A stretch of 64,000 nt of DNA from Caryophanales bacterium (lineage in GTDB: Bacteria; Bacillota; Bacilli; CAJFEE01). Shown one piece after another: positions 43,597-51,480 of this stretch (positions are counted from its first letter, which is position 1; each line of letters starts with the position of its first letter). Made by a program: the position numbers and the translations under genes. The notes below the pieces were generated by a model that was given only the letters and a program-made list of their open reading frames with translations, did not search any database and was not told the DNA's origin. The DNA lies in assembly GCA_029256085.1 (NCBI GenBank), contig JAQSYP010000001.1, positions 434,001 to 498,000 of the forward strand. Direction: 5' to 3'.

Positions 43597-44247
43597 ATGA
43601 ACAGAAAAAGTAGATTTAGTAAGCTAATAAGTGAGCATTTTAGAGAAAATGTTCAACTCTATATATTTATAGTTATATTACTTTTTGTAGGAATAATTTT
43701 TGGTGCAATCATTGTTAATAGTTTAGGGTTTGTGCAGAAAGAAGAACTTTTCTTTTATTTAGAAAGATTTTTTGGACAAGTCACAAATGATAAAATAGCA
43801 AACAGTAAAGAAATGTTTTTAGTAACATACTTTAACTATCTTAAAACAATAGGATTTATGTGGGTTTTAGGAATATCAATAATAGGAATGCCAATCATAA
43901 TTATATTTTTGTTCCTAAAAGGTATAATGGTAGGATTTACAGTTGGTTTCCTAGTAAATCAATTTGGGATTGAAGGATTTTTAATTTCTTTAAGTACAAT
44001 AATGCCGCAAAATTTAATTGTATTGCCTGCATTTATTTTAATAACAGTTTTAGGGACTAATATATCTTTACAAATGCTAAGAAATCAATTTACAGTTAGA
44101 AAACAAGGGAACTTTGGACAAAATCTACTGAAGTATGTATTCTCATTTATCTTAGTTGCAATTATTTTAACAATTCCTGCTGTCTACGAGGCATTTGTAT
44201 CTCCAGTCCTTATGAAACAAGTACTTTTGAATCAGCAACTAAAGTAA
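43597..44247 (+). CDS. spoIIM: Stage II sporulation protein M
   Basis: SpoIIM acts with SpoIID and SpoIIP in septal peptidoglycan removal during engulfment. The 216-residue protein has five hydrophobic helices, and LVTYFNYLKTIGFMWVLGISIIGMPIIIIFLFLKGIMVGFTVGFLVNQFG is the typical core. The ATG at 43597 is chosen because GGAGGT abuts the earlier ATG (43591) and is correctly spaced for 43597. It lies upstream of fur, as in B. subtilis. Confidence 0.95.
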   Translation: MNRKSRFSKLISEHFRENVQLYIFIVILLFVGIIFGAIIVNSLGFVQKEELFFYLERFFGQVTNDKIANSKEMFLVTYFNYLKTIGFMWVLGISIIGMPIIIIFLFLKGIMVGFTVGFLVNQFGIEGFLISLSTIMPQNLIVLPAFILITVLGTNISLQMLRNQFTVRKQGNFGQNLLKYVFSFILVAIILTIPAVYEAFVSPVLMKQVLLNQQLK

Positions 44248-44263
44248 TTTAGTGTTTATTTAT

Positions 44264-44300
44264 AATCATTACAATTTTAAAATTGTAATGATTTTTATTT
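44264..44300 (+). terminator. Intrinsic terminator after spoIIM
   Basis: AATCATTACAATTTT and its exact inverted copy form a 30-base palindrome followed by T-rich sequence. Confidence 0.8.
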
Positions 44301-44355
44301 TGCTAATTGAGAATGATTTGATATAATTAAGAATGTAAATGAGAGGGGGATTACC

Positions 44356-44796
44356 TTGGATACAAAATTAGATTACATTAAGAAACAGCTACATACGTCT
44401 GGATATAAGCTTACTCCTCAACGTGAGGCAACTGTAAAGGTATTATTAGAGAACGAACAAGACCATCTAAGTGCTGAAGATGTTTACCTCCTCGTAAAAG
44501 AAAAGTCTCCTGAAATAGGACTTGCTACAGTGTATCGTACGTTAGAATTGTTAACTGAACTTAAGGTAGTTGATAAAATTAATTTTGGAGATGGTGTGTC
44601 CAGATACGACCTTAGAAAAGAAGGCGATAATCATTTTCACCATCACTTAGTATGTATTCAGTGTGGATCGGTTCAAGAAATAGAAGAAGATTTATTAGAT
44701 GATGTAGAAGCAATTGTTGAAGATAAATTCAAATTTAAAGTAAAAGATCATAGACTAACATTTCATGGCGTATGTAATATATGTCAAGATAAATAA
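44356..44796 (+). CDS. fur: Ferric uptake regulator Fur
   Basis: Fur represses iron-uptake genes with Fe2+. The 146-residue protein has the winged helix (GYKLTPQREATVKVLLENEQDHLSAEDVYLLVKEKSPEIGLATVYRTLELLTEL), the metal region NHFHHHLVCIQCGSVQEIEED and a second C-x-x-C at the C-terminus (CNICQDK) for structural zinc. Initiation is at TTG 44356 after GAGAGGGGG. Upstream, TGAGAATGATTTGAT (44308-44322) weakly resembles a Fur/PerR box next to a TATAAT at 44322. Confidence 0.93.
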   Translation: MDTKLDYIKKQLHTSGYKLTPQREATVKVLLENEQDHLSAEDVYLLVKEKSPEIGLATVYRTLELLTELKVVDKINFGDGVSRYDLRKEGDNHFHHHLVCIQCGSVQEIEEDLLDDVEAIVEDKFKFKVKDHRLTFHGVCNICQDK

Positions 44797-44822
44797 CACC
44801 TTGGATTCCAAGGTGTTTTTAT
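44795..44822 (+). terminator. Intrinsic terminator of fur
   Basis: AACACCTTGG and CCAAGGTGTT form a perfect 10-bp stem with a three-base loop and T5. Confidence 0.9.
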
Positions 44823-44849
44823 TATGTTCAGCAAGCTTTCGACACGGTT

Positions 44850-44960
44850 TGACATGAGCGTACGGAAATTTAAATTTCACGTACGAAAATATTTAATATG
44901 CGTACGGAAAAATTGAAGGACGGTACAGAAATATACAACTTCCGTACGAAAGTTAAAGTA
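44850..44960. repeat. Tandem array of about 21-bp units with CGTACGG core
   Basis: Five degenerate units begin with CGTACGG, CGTACGA, CGTACGG, CGGTACA and CGTACGA at intervals of 20-22 bases (about 44858-44950). Each starts with a 6-bp palindrome CGTACG and is followed by AT-rich sequence. A fragment of the 33.2-kb element (GCGAGCAGATTCAGAACATC, from 44999) follows; the rest to 45169 holds no gene. Confidence 0.7.
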
Positions 44961-45169
44961 AAAGCTTGTATAGAAAAAAGCTTCCCTCTAGGAGAGCGAG
45001 CAGATTCAGAACATCAATAATAGTGTTTTCCGACTTGTTCAGTGGCCTCAATCAAATCCGTGAACTCACTCTTATTGGAAAAATCTATATATTGACCATT
45101 ATCGCTAAATTTCTTATTCTAAATGTGAGACATTGGAAGGTATAAGGTTAAGTGAGAGGGGAAACGAGA

Positions 45170-45352
45170 TTGAAAACGAATCTTATTTCAAAATTAAATG
45201 AAGAAGAAAAAATGTTATTATTAGAAGCACTTTTTAATCAAGGATATGCTAAAGAAATCGTAGGCAGTGAACTATCTGATATAGAAAAAAGTGACTTTGC
45301 TGCAGGTGAAGAAAAATACCGTAGCTTATCAAAATTATTTGACAGACTGTAA
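45170..45352 (+). CDS. Small hypothetical protein
   Basis: The 60-residue acidic helical product (MKTNLISKLNEEEKMLLLEALFNQGYAKE...) is not recognised. TTG 45170 is preferred because GAGGGG lies eight bases upstream; an earlier in-frame GTG (45152) is inside that region. There is no membrane segment or motif. It sits at the junction between the fur block and the ykuL block. Confidence 0.5.
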   Translation: MKTNLISKLNEEEKMLLLEALFNQGYAKEIVGSELSDIEKSDFAAGEEKYRSLSKLFDRL

Positions 45353-45585
45353 AACAGATACCAATCAAATAAACTAGGAATAGAGCATATAAATGCTATC
45401 AACTCGTTGAAAAATAGTGCCAATATATTAAAAAATTAGGCCGTTTTATTTTTTTGACATCGTGAGGGCATAAGCGTGCTCTATTTTTAATTCACAATAG
45501 TAATAACAATTATTCGTATTAACAATAATAATCATGTTACAATTAATATTGAATTTGTCATTGTTTTTAAGGGAGGATGATATCT
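45353..45585. other. Non-coding gap before darB
   Basis: No gene or clear terminator is seen. The last 100 bases are AT-rich with several ATAATAAT runs and should hold the darB promoter, which I could not place. Confidence 0.4.
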
Positions 45586-46050
45586 ATGAGTAAGCAACTT
45601 AGAAGCATGATGGAGGAAATACTAATTAGTGATATTTTAATTCCTGCTGATAAAGTGGCACATGTTCAGATAGGAAATAGTATTGAACATGCACTTTTAG
45701 TACTTACTAAATCGGGATATTCAATGGTGCCTGTTCTAGATTTGGAATATAAACTACATGGACTAATAAGTTCAGCAATGGTTTTAGACTCGATTTTTGG
45801 ACTTGAGAGAGTTGAATTTGAACGACTTTCAAGTATAAAGGTTGAAGATGTTATGAATAAAGACATTCCTAGACTGAATTTAGACTCACAATTTCAAAAT
45901 GGGCTATTAACTGTAATTGACAATGCATTCGTATGTGTTGAAAATTCAGAAGGCACTTTTGAGGGTATTCTAACAAGAAGAGAAATACTTAAAAAAATAA
46001 ATAAAGAAGTTAGAACATATATATACCAAAGTGATATTAATTTTATTTAA
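45586..46050 (+). CDS. darB: CBS-domain cyclic-di-AMP-binding protein DarB/CbpB (YkuL)
   Basis: The 154-residue protein consists of two CBS motifs (LISDILIPADKVAHVQIGNSIEHALLVLTKSGYSMVPVLD and VEDVMNKDIPRLNLDSQFQNGLLTVIDNAFVCVENSEGTFEGILTRREILKKINK). In B. subtilis and Listeria this protein binds c-di-AMP and, when free, activates the (p)ppGpp synthetase Rel and pyruvate carboxylase. ATG 45586 is chosen since GGGAGG abuts the earlier ATG at 45577. Function here is by family. Confidence 0.9.
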   Translation: MSKQLRSMMEEILISDILIPADKVAHVQIGNSIEHALLVLTKSGYSMVPVLDLEYKLHGLISSAMVLDSIFGLERVEFERLSSIKVEDVMNKDIPRLNLDSQFQNGLLTVIDNAFVCVENSEGTFEGILTRREILKKINKEVRTYIYQSDINFI

Positions 46051-46055
46051 TTAGA

Positions 46056-46082
46056 AATAGCTAACGATAATCGTTAGCTATT
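46056..46082. promoter_or_regulatory. Perfect palindrome between darB and the MFS gene
   Basis: AATAGCTAACGAT and ATCGTTAGCTATT are exact inverted copies around one base, lying six bases after darB and 21 bases before the next start. It is not followed by a proper T run, so it could be an operator for the exporter as well as a weak terminator. Confidence 0.45.
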
Positions 46083-46102
46083 GTTATATGGTAGGTGGAA
46101 AA

Positions 46103-47554
46103 ATGTCTAACAGATTTGATAAAAGGACATATGTTTTAATAGCTGTAATTATAGCAATGTTCATATCTGCAATAGAGGCAACAATTGTTTCAACAGCTCT
46201 ACCCCTGATAATTAGCGAAATTGGAGGATTTAAACATTATACATGGGTGTTTTCAGGGTATTTACTGGTCAGTGCAGCAACAATCCTAATATACGGTAAA
46301 CTAGCTGATACATACGGAAGAAAACCTTTGATGTTAGTTGGTTTAGTTCTATTCTTAATAGGATCAATATTTTGTGGTCTAGCAAATAATATGCAGCAAT
46401 TGATTGTAGCGCGACTAATTCAAGGCGCTGGTGGTGGAGCAATAATGACTTTAGCTTCAACCATTATCGGAGACATATATACAAAAGCTGAACGTGCGTC
46501 AATTCAAGGATATTTATCGAGTGTATGGGCTATATCTGCGATACTTGGACCAGCTTTAGGTTCATTTTTTGTTTCATATGGTAGATGGGAACTAGTTTTT
46601 TGGGTAAATATCCCTTTAATTATTTTAGTTTTCCTGATTTTTACAATTTTATATAAAGAAAACTTTACACGTATAAATACAGCAAATATACCCTACAGAT
46701 CAATTGTATCTTTTACAATTTTTATAGGGGTTTTCCTATTGTTTATAATAGATACAAGTTTATTAATTAATTTCCTTTCTGTAAAATCGCTGTCATTAGT
46801 TAGTATTATGATTGTAAGCATTTTAACATTTTATTTTTCAGAAAGTGCATCGGAAAACAGACTTTTTCCACTTGATAATTTGAGAGATAAGCTTATTTTA
46901 AATATAAATTTAATTACATTTCTGATGGGAATAATACTGTTCGGAATTACCACATTTTTACCTACATACTTGAAGCTAAGTATTAACGCGTCTCCATATG
47001 AGGCTGGACTCGCATTAACGACGGTTTCAATAGGATGGCCATTAGCTTCAATAATATCTGCTAAATACATAAGAAATGATAATGAAAAATCAGCAGCAAT
47101 CTTAGGTGGAATCGCCTTAGTAATTGGGACACTTACATTTCTATTTTTACCGACCGGTTCTCCAGTAATTGTTTCATGCATTGGTTCTTTTTTCACTGGC
47201 ATCGGAATGGGCTTTTTATCTAATGTATTTATTGTAACTATCCAATCATCATGTGATATTAATAGTAGGGCATCACTAACTGCAATGAACTCTTTCATAA
47301 GAATGTTAGGTAATACTATTGGTGCAGCAGTTGTTGGTGGTATATCAAATATATTTTTACAAAAAGCTCTTTCCAATAAAATGGATATAAATAAAATTAC
47401 CGTCTTGTTAAAGAATAACAATATGGGAAATAAAGAACATGAACAATTAATAGGAGTAGTTAACAATTTAGGTACATTACAATTTTCCTTTCTTTTTTTA
47501 GTTGCAATTGTATGTTTTATATTAGTTCGTAAAAATTTTAATTTTTGTAAATAA
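46103..47554 (+). CDS. MFS drug efflux transporter, DHA2 (14-helix) family
   Basis: The 483-residue membrane protein has motif A ([16 protein letters not shown], about 61-76), the DHA motif in [22 protein letters not shown] and the motif C-like region [20 protein letters not shown], with about 14 hydrophobic segments. This is the proton-coupled multidrug exporter family; the substrate is unknown. ATG 46103 follows GTAGGTGG. In B. subtilis the ykuL-ykuQ interval contains ccpC and flavodoxin genes, so this gene is a local replacement. Confidence 0.9.
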   Translation: MSNRFDKRTYVLIAVIIAMFISAIEATIVSTALPLIISEIGGFKHYTWVFSGYLLVSAATILIYGKLADTYGRKPLMLVGLVLFLIGSIFCGLANNMQQLIVARLIQGAGGGAIMTLASTIIGDIYTKAERASIQGYLSSVWAISAILGPALGSFFVSYGRWELVFWVNIPLIILVFLIFTILYKENFTRINTANIPYRSIVSFTIFIGVFLLFIIDTSLLINFLSVKSLSLVSIMIVSILTFYFSESASENRLFPLDNLRDKLILNINLITFLMGIILFGITTFLPTYLKLSINASPYEAGLALTTVSIGWPLASIISAKYIRNDNEKSAAILGGIALVIGTLTFLFLPTGSPVIVSCIGSFFTGIGMGFLSNVFIVTIQSSCDINSRASLTAMNSFIRMLGNTIGAAVVGGISNIFLQKALSNKMDINKITVLLKNNNMGNKEHEQLIGVVNNLGTLQFSFLFLVAIVCFILVRKNFNFCK

Positions 47555-47634
47555 TTAGTATATTTTTCTTGTCACTAACTTTTAAGTTTGTTAAATTAAA
47601 GTACAAGTACTTATTTATTGGAGGATGTTACATA

Positions 47635-48339
47635 ATGTTAAGTAATGCAGAAGAGATTATTAAGTTTATACAGCAAAGTGAAAAGAAAACTCCTGTTAAG
47701 GTATATTTAAAGGGTTCTTTAAAAGAGATTAAATTCCCTGAAACAATACAAACATTTCTAAATGATGAAACTGGTGTTATTTTCGGTGATTGGAGAGACA
47801 TCGAAGGCTTATTAAAAGATAATACAAATATCACAGAATATGTAGTTGAGAATGATAGAAGAAACTCAGCAATCCCACTATTAGATATGAAAAATATTAA
47901 GGCGAGAATTGAACCGGGTGCGATAATTCGTGATCATGTAACAATTGGAGATAATGCTGTAATTATGATGGGTGCTTCGATTAATATCGGAGCAGTTATT
48001 GGCGAAGGTACAATGATTGATATGAATGTAGTACTGGGCGGAAGGGCAACTGTTGGAAAAAACTGCCATATTGGTGCAGGATCAGTACTAGCGGGTGTTA
48101 TTGAGCCACCATCTGCACAACCAGTTATAGTAGAAGATGATGTTGTAATTGGAGCAAATGCTGTTGTGCTTGAAGGTGTAAAAGTTGGTAAAGGGGCAGT
48201 AGTTGCGGCTGGTGCAATTGTAATTGATGATGTTCCTCCATATACTGTTGTAGCAGGAGTACCAGCTCGAGTTATTAAGGAAATTGACGAAAAAACTAAA
48301 GGTAAAACTGAAATTAGACAAGAATTAAGACAACTATAA
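47635..48339 (+). CDS. dapH: Tetrahydrodipicolinate N-acetyltransferase
   Basis: DapH acetylates tetrahydrodipicolinate in the acetylated branch of diaminopimelate/lysine synthesis. The 234-residue protein has an N-terminal domain ([14 protein letters not shown]...) and a left-handed beta helix ([60 protein letters not shown]). ATG 47635 follows TTGGAGGATG; the longer upstream frame lacks a ribosome site. Its partner dapL lies downstream, separated by repeats. Confidence 0.97.
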   Translation: MLSNAEEIIKFIQQSEKKTPVKVYLKGSLKEIKFPETIQTFLNDETGVIFGDWRDIEGLLKDNTNITEYVVENDRRNSAIPLLDMKNIKARIEPGAIIRDHVTIGDNAVIMMGASINIGAVIGEGTMIDMNVVLGGRATVGKNCHIGAGSVLAGVIEPPSAQPVIVEDDVVIGANAVVLEGVKVGKGAVVAAGAIVIDDVPPYTVVAGVPARVIKEIDEKTKGKTEIRQELRQL

Positions 48340-48347
48340 AACCATTT

Positions 48348-48376
48348 AAAAACGTGGAACTAATTCCACGTTTTTA
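48348..48376 (+). terminator. Intrinsic terminator of dapH
   Basis: AAAAACGTGGAA and TTCCACGTTTTT form a perfect 12-bp stem with a short loop. It separates dapH from dapL. Confidence 0.85.
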
Positions 48377-48454
48377 ATATAGGGTTTGTTAATAAACATA
48401 AGAATTTTTAAGTTGAAACGTTGATTTGCTGGAGGTAGAAATGTAAAAGAGTAT

Positions 48455-48562
48455 GCGCTCGACTCTAGCGGGAACAGCACGAGCCGAAAATCCATTTTTG
48501 TAAGTGAAACTTGCAAAAAAAGCCTGAGGCCGTGCCCGCGGAAAGCGAGCGCATATACGAAG
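48455..48562 (-). repeat. Interspersed quasi-palindromic repeat, family 1, copy 5 (reverse)
   Basis: Family 1 core in reverse orientation. The outer arms GTATGCGCTCG and CGAGCGCATATAC are self-complementary with a two-base bulge. It lies between dapH and dapL. Confidence 0.85.
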
Positions 48563-48576
48563 GTGAAAATTCTTTT

Positions 48577-48710
48577 AAGGACTTGGAATAGCCAAGTTTA
48601 TTTTAGCTATAAGGAAAGTATAAACTTCTTCGTAGTTCATACTTTCCTAACGCATAAGTGCAACTACGGCTCTGCCATCGCCCTTAAGGCTCGGTAGTCG
48701 CCGAGTTTTC
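48577..48710 (+). repeat. Three-hairpin composite repeat, family 2, copy 2
   Basis: Nearly identical to the copy at 33.0 kb, including CTTGG/CCAAG, GGAAAGTAT/ATACTTTCC and the CTCGG/CCGAG hairpin with a T-rich end. It starts about 15 bases after the family 1 copy and lies upstream of dapL. Confidence 0.8.
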
Positions 48711-48771
48711 TTTAAGTACATAGCATAGTTTCATAAAATTAGTAAGTAAAAACTATATTAAGGTGATATAT

Positions 48772-49878
48772 ATGGATTTTATAAAAATTAGAAGAGAATT
48801 ACATCAAATTCCAGAAATAGGGTTTAAAGAATTTAAAACACAGGAATATTTATTAAAGATTATAAAAAGATTTAATAATACCAATTTAGAGCTGAAAACT
48901 TGGAAAACAGGGATCCTAGTTAAAGTTAAAGGTAGAAATTCAAGTAAAATTATTGCATACAGAACAGATATAGACGCTTTACCTATAACTGAACTTACGG
49001 AATTAGAGTATAAATCAAATCACGATGGCTATATGCATGCATGTGGACACGACTTACATATGGCAATTGCATTAGGAATTCTACATCGAATAACTGAAAA
49101 TCCATTAAAAGATGATGTGCTTTTTATTTTTCAGCCTGCTGAAGAAGGACCAGGTGGTGCTAAACCATTACTTGAAAGTGAAGAATTAAAGGAGTGGTGG
49201 CCAGATGAAGTGTTTGCACTTCACGTAGCTCCAGAGTATCCTGTGGGAACTATAGCAACAAAAACAGGTGTTTTATTTGCGCATACATCTGAATTATTTA
49301 TTGATATATTAGGAAAAGGTGGTCATGCTGCATTTCCACATAATACAAGAGATATGGTCGTTGCGAGCGCACAACTAGTGAATTTAATCCAAACAATTAT
49401 TTCAAGAAATATTAACCCGCTAGATGCTGCGGTTATTACTTTTGGTAAATTGCATGCAGGTACTGCAAATAATATCATATCAGAAACCGCAAGACTTGAA
49501 GGTACAATTAGAACCTTTACAGAAGAATCGATGAATGTAATTAAGCAAAGAGTAGTAGAGGTAGTAAATGGGATTGAACAAGTCTATAATTGCAAGGCTA
49601 CAATAAATTTTGGCTCAGCATATTATGGTGTTTTCAATCATGATATCCAAACAAATAATTTCATAAAATTTCTGAGAGATGAACAAACTAATTTCGTTGA
49701 AGCAAATTCAGCAATGACTGGGGAAGATTTTGGATTTATGTTAAAGGAAATTCCAGGTTTTATGTTTTGGCTAGGAGTTGAATCGGATTATGGGTTACAT
49801 AATGCGAGATTAAATCCTAATGAAAAGGCAATTCCTTTTGCGATTAATTTAATAGAAAAATACCTTAGAAGTAAGTAA
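48772..49878 (+). CDS. dapL: N-acetyldiaminopimelate deacetylase
   Basis: DapL removes the acetyl group from N-acetyl-L,L-diaminopimelate. The 368 residues belong to the M20 amidohydrolase group: RRELHQIPEIGFKEFKTQ, the metal motif HACGHDLHMA, IFQPAEEGPGGAKPL, and the dimerisation region with GKGGHAAFPHNTRDM. ATG 48772 follows AAGGTGAT; the GTG nine bases upstream overlaps that site. The symbol dapL follows B. subtilis (ykuR) use; it is not the LL-DAP aminotransferase of the same name. Confidence 0.93.
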   Translation: MDFIKIRRELHQIPEIGFKEFKTQEYLLKIIKRFNNTNLELKTWKTGILVKVKGRNSSKIIAYRTDIDALPITELTELEYKSNHDGYMHACGHDLHMAIALGILHRITENPLKDDVLFIFQPAEEGPGGAKPLLESEELKEWWPDEVFALHVAPEYPVGTIATKTGVLFAHTSELFIDILGKGGHAAFPHNTRDMVVASAQLVNLIQTIISRNINPLDAAVITFGKLHAGTANNIISETARLEGTIRTFTEESMNVIKQRVVEVVNGIEQVYNCKATINFGSAYYGVFNHDIQTNNFIKFLRDEQTNFVEANSAMTGEDFGFMLKEIPGFMFWLGVESDYGLHNARLNPNEKAIPFAINLIEKYLRSK

Positions 49879-49889
49879 TAATTACTTAA

Positions 49890-49940
49890 TTATAATTATT
49901 ACAAATAAGTATTGACTATTAAATAATAATCGTTTAATAT
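49890..49940 (+). promoter_or_regulatory. Promoter of the peroxiredoxin gene with a PerR-box-like site
   Basis: TTGACT (49912-49917) and TAATAT (49935-49940) are 17 bases apart, a good sigma A promoter. Just upstream TTATAATTATTACAA (49890-49904) matches the PerR box TTATAAT-N-ATTATAA with one change. The region is very AT-rich, so chance is possible. Confidence 0.5.
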
Positions 49941-49992
49941 TTAAGTTGTAATATTAAATATAATTAAATTTTACATACGGAGGTAATTTATA

Positions 49993-50544
49993 ATGGCAGA
50001 ACGTTTAGTAGGTAAAGAAGCACCAAAGTTTGGTATGGAGGCAGTTATGCCTAATGGTTCTTTTGGTAAAGTAAGTTTAGAAGAAAATATGAAAAATGGT
50101 AAATGGACAGTTTTATTTTTCTACCCAATGGACTTTACATTTGTTTGTCCTACTGAAATCATCGCATTATCTGATCGCGTTGAAGATTTTAAAAATTTAA
50201 ATGCTGAAGTAATTGGAGCATCGACTGACTCAGTATTTACACATAAGGCATGGATTGATACAGATATCAATAAAGGTGGTATCGGTAAAATAAACTATCC
50301 TTTAGCTTCAGATATGAACCATGCAGTTTCAAGATCTTATGGTTGTTTAATCGAAGAAGAAGGTATTACTTTAAGAGGACTTTATATAATTAATCCTGAA
50401 GGAGAATTACAATATTCAGTAGTTTTCCACAATAACGTAGGTCGTGATGTTGAAGAAACACTACGTGTGCTTCAAGCATTACAAACTGGTGGACTTTGTC
50501 CAGCAAACTGGAGACCGGGGCAAAAAACCCTAGTTAATGCTTAA
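49993..50544 (+). CDS. ykuU: 2-Cys peroxiredoxin (AhpC/YkuU type)
   Basis: The enzyme reduces hydrogen peroxide and organic peroxides. The 183-residue protein has the peroxidatic Cys in FYPMDFTFVCPTEI (about residue 52), the conserved STDSVFTHKAW, and the resolving Cys in GLCPANWRPG (about residue 170), so it is a typical 2-Cys enzyme. The C-terminus is shorter than eukaryotic forms. GGAGG precedes the ATG. It follows dapL as in B. subtilis (ykuR...ykuU). Confidence 0.95.
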   Translation: MAERLVGKEAPKFGMEAVMPNGSFGKVSLEENMKNGKWTVLFFYPMDFTFVCPTEIIALSDRVEDFKNLNAEVIGASTDSVFTHKAWIDTDINKGGIGKINYPLASDMNHAVSRSYGCLIEEEGITLRGLYIINPEGELQYSVVFHNNVGRDVEETLRVLQALQTGGLCPANWRPGQKTLVNA

Positions 50545-50563
50545 GTAAAAATCTAATACACAT

Positions 50564-50600
50564 AAATGCACGTAGATATTATTCTGCGTGCATTTCTTTT
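50564..50600 (+). terminator. Intrinsic terminator of ykuU
   Basis: AAATGCACGTAGA and TCTGCGTGCATTT form a 13-bp stem (one G-U pair), followed by CTTTT. Confidence 0.85.
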
Positions 50601-50694
50601 ATATAATAATCTGCTTGCTTTTTTCTTTGTAAATTAGTAACTTTAATATATTAAGATGAAATTAGATACTATTTATACTTGGAGGGCATTAACC

Positions 50695-51354
50695 TTGGTA
50701 AAAAAGGAATTTGCTGTCATAGGTCTTGGCAGATTTGGTGGCAGTATTTGTAGAGCACTTTCAAAAGAAGGAATGGAAGTTCTTGTTATTGATAATGACG
50801 AGGAAAAAATAAATGAATATGCTTCAATAGCTTCACATGCTGTGGTTGCTGATTCAACAGATGAAAATGTGTTGAAAAGTTTAGGGATTAGAAACTTCGA
50901 TCATGTAATTGTAGCTATAGGTGACAACCTTAAAGCTAGTATTTTAACAACTATTATCCTAAAAGAACTAGGTGTTGAATACATAACTGTAAAAGCACAA
51001 AACGATTACCATGAAAAAATATTAAAGAAAATCGGTGCAGATAATGTAGTTCATCCAGAACGTGAAATGGGTGAGCGAATTGCATACAAGATGATGACAA
51101 AAAATGTTGTTGATTACCTTGAATTAAGCGATGAATATAGTTTGTATGAATTTACTGCAACTGAAAAAATTGCAAACAAATCAATCATAGAATTAAATAT
51201 ACGTGCTAAGTATGGAATTAATATAGTTGCTATTAAGCGAGGTAACGATATGAATATTACACCTCAGGCAACTGAAGCTATTCATGAAGGTGATATACTA
51301 ATAGTAATTGGCCATGACGATGATATAGAAAGATTCCAACAAAAGCTACTTTAA
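50695..51354 (+). CDS. ktrC: Potassium uptake regulatory subunit KtrC (RCK domain)
   Basis: KtrC gates the KtrD potassium channel protein. The 219-residue protein has an RCK-N Rossmann domain (FAVIGLGRFGGSICRALSKEGMEVLVIDNDEEKINEYAS) that binds ATP/ADP, and an RCK-C domain (about 135-219), which binds c-di-AMP in this family. TTG 50695 gives the conserved N-terminus and has GGAGGG eight bases upstream; the in-frame ATG at 50656 has no ribosome site. No ktrD-like gene is in the window, as also in B. subtilis. Confidence 0.93.
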   Translation: MVKKEFAVIGLGRFGGSICRALSKEGMEVLVIDNDEEKINEYASIASHAVVADSTDENVLKSLGIRNFDHVIVAIGDNLKASILTTIILKELGVEYITVKAQNDYHEKILKKIGADNVVHPEREMGERIAYKMMTKNVVDYLELSDEYSLYEFTATEKIANKSIIELNIRAKYGINIVAIKRGNDMNITPQATEAIHEGDILIVIGHDDDIERFQQKLL

Positions 51355-51361
51355 AAAAATT

Positions 51362-51387
51362 ATGTCCCTGAAAAGGGGCATTTTTTT
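51362..51387 (+). terminator. Intrinsic terminator of ktrC
   Basis: ATGTCCCT and AGGGGCAT pair over 8 bp (one G-U pair) with a four-base loop, followed by seven T. Confidence 0.8.
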
Positions 51388-51480
51388 GGCTATATTGAAA
51401 TAATTATATTAAAAATTGGTAAGAACAACCATATAAGTGTTAAAGTAAAATTAAGAACCATAGTAAAAGGGGTGAATTAT

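Noticed and set aside
46831-47466. A 211-codon open frame on the reverse strand within the efflux transporter gene
   Set aside because: It lies fully antisense to a clear MFS gene, has no ribosome site and encodes no recognisable domain.
48085-48321. Reverse-strand frame inside dapH
   Set aside because: It is antisense to the beta-helix repeats of dapH, and its Asn/Tyr-rich composition is typical of a shadow frame.
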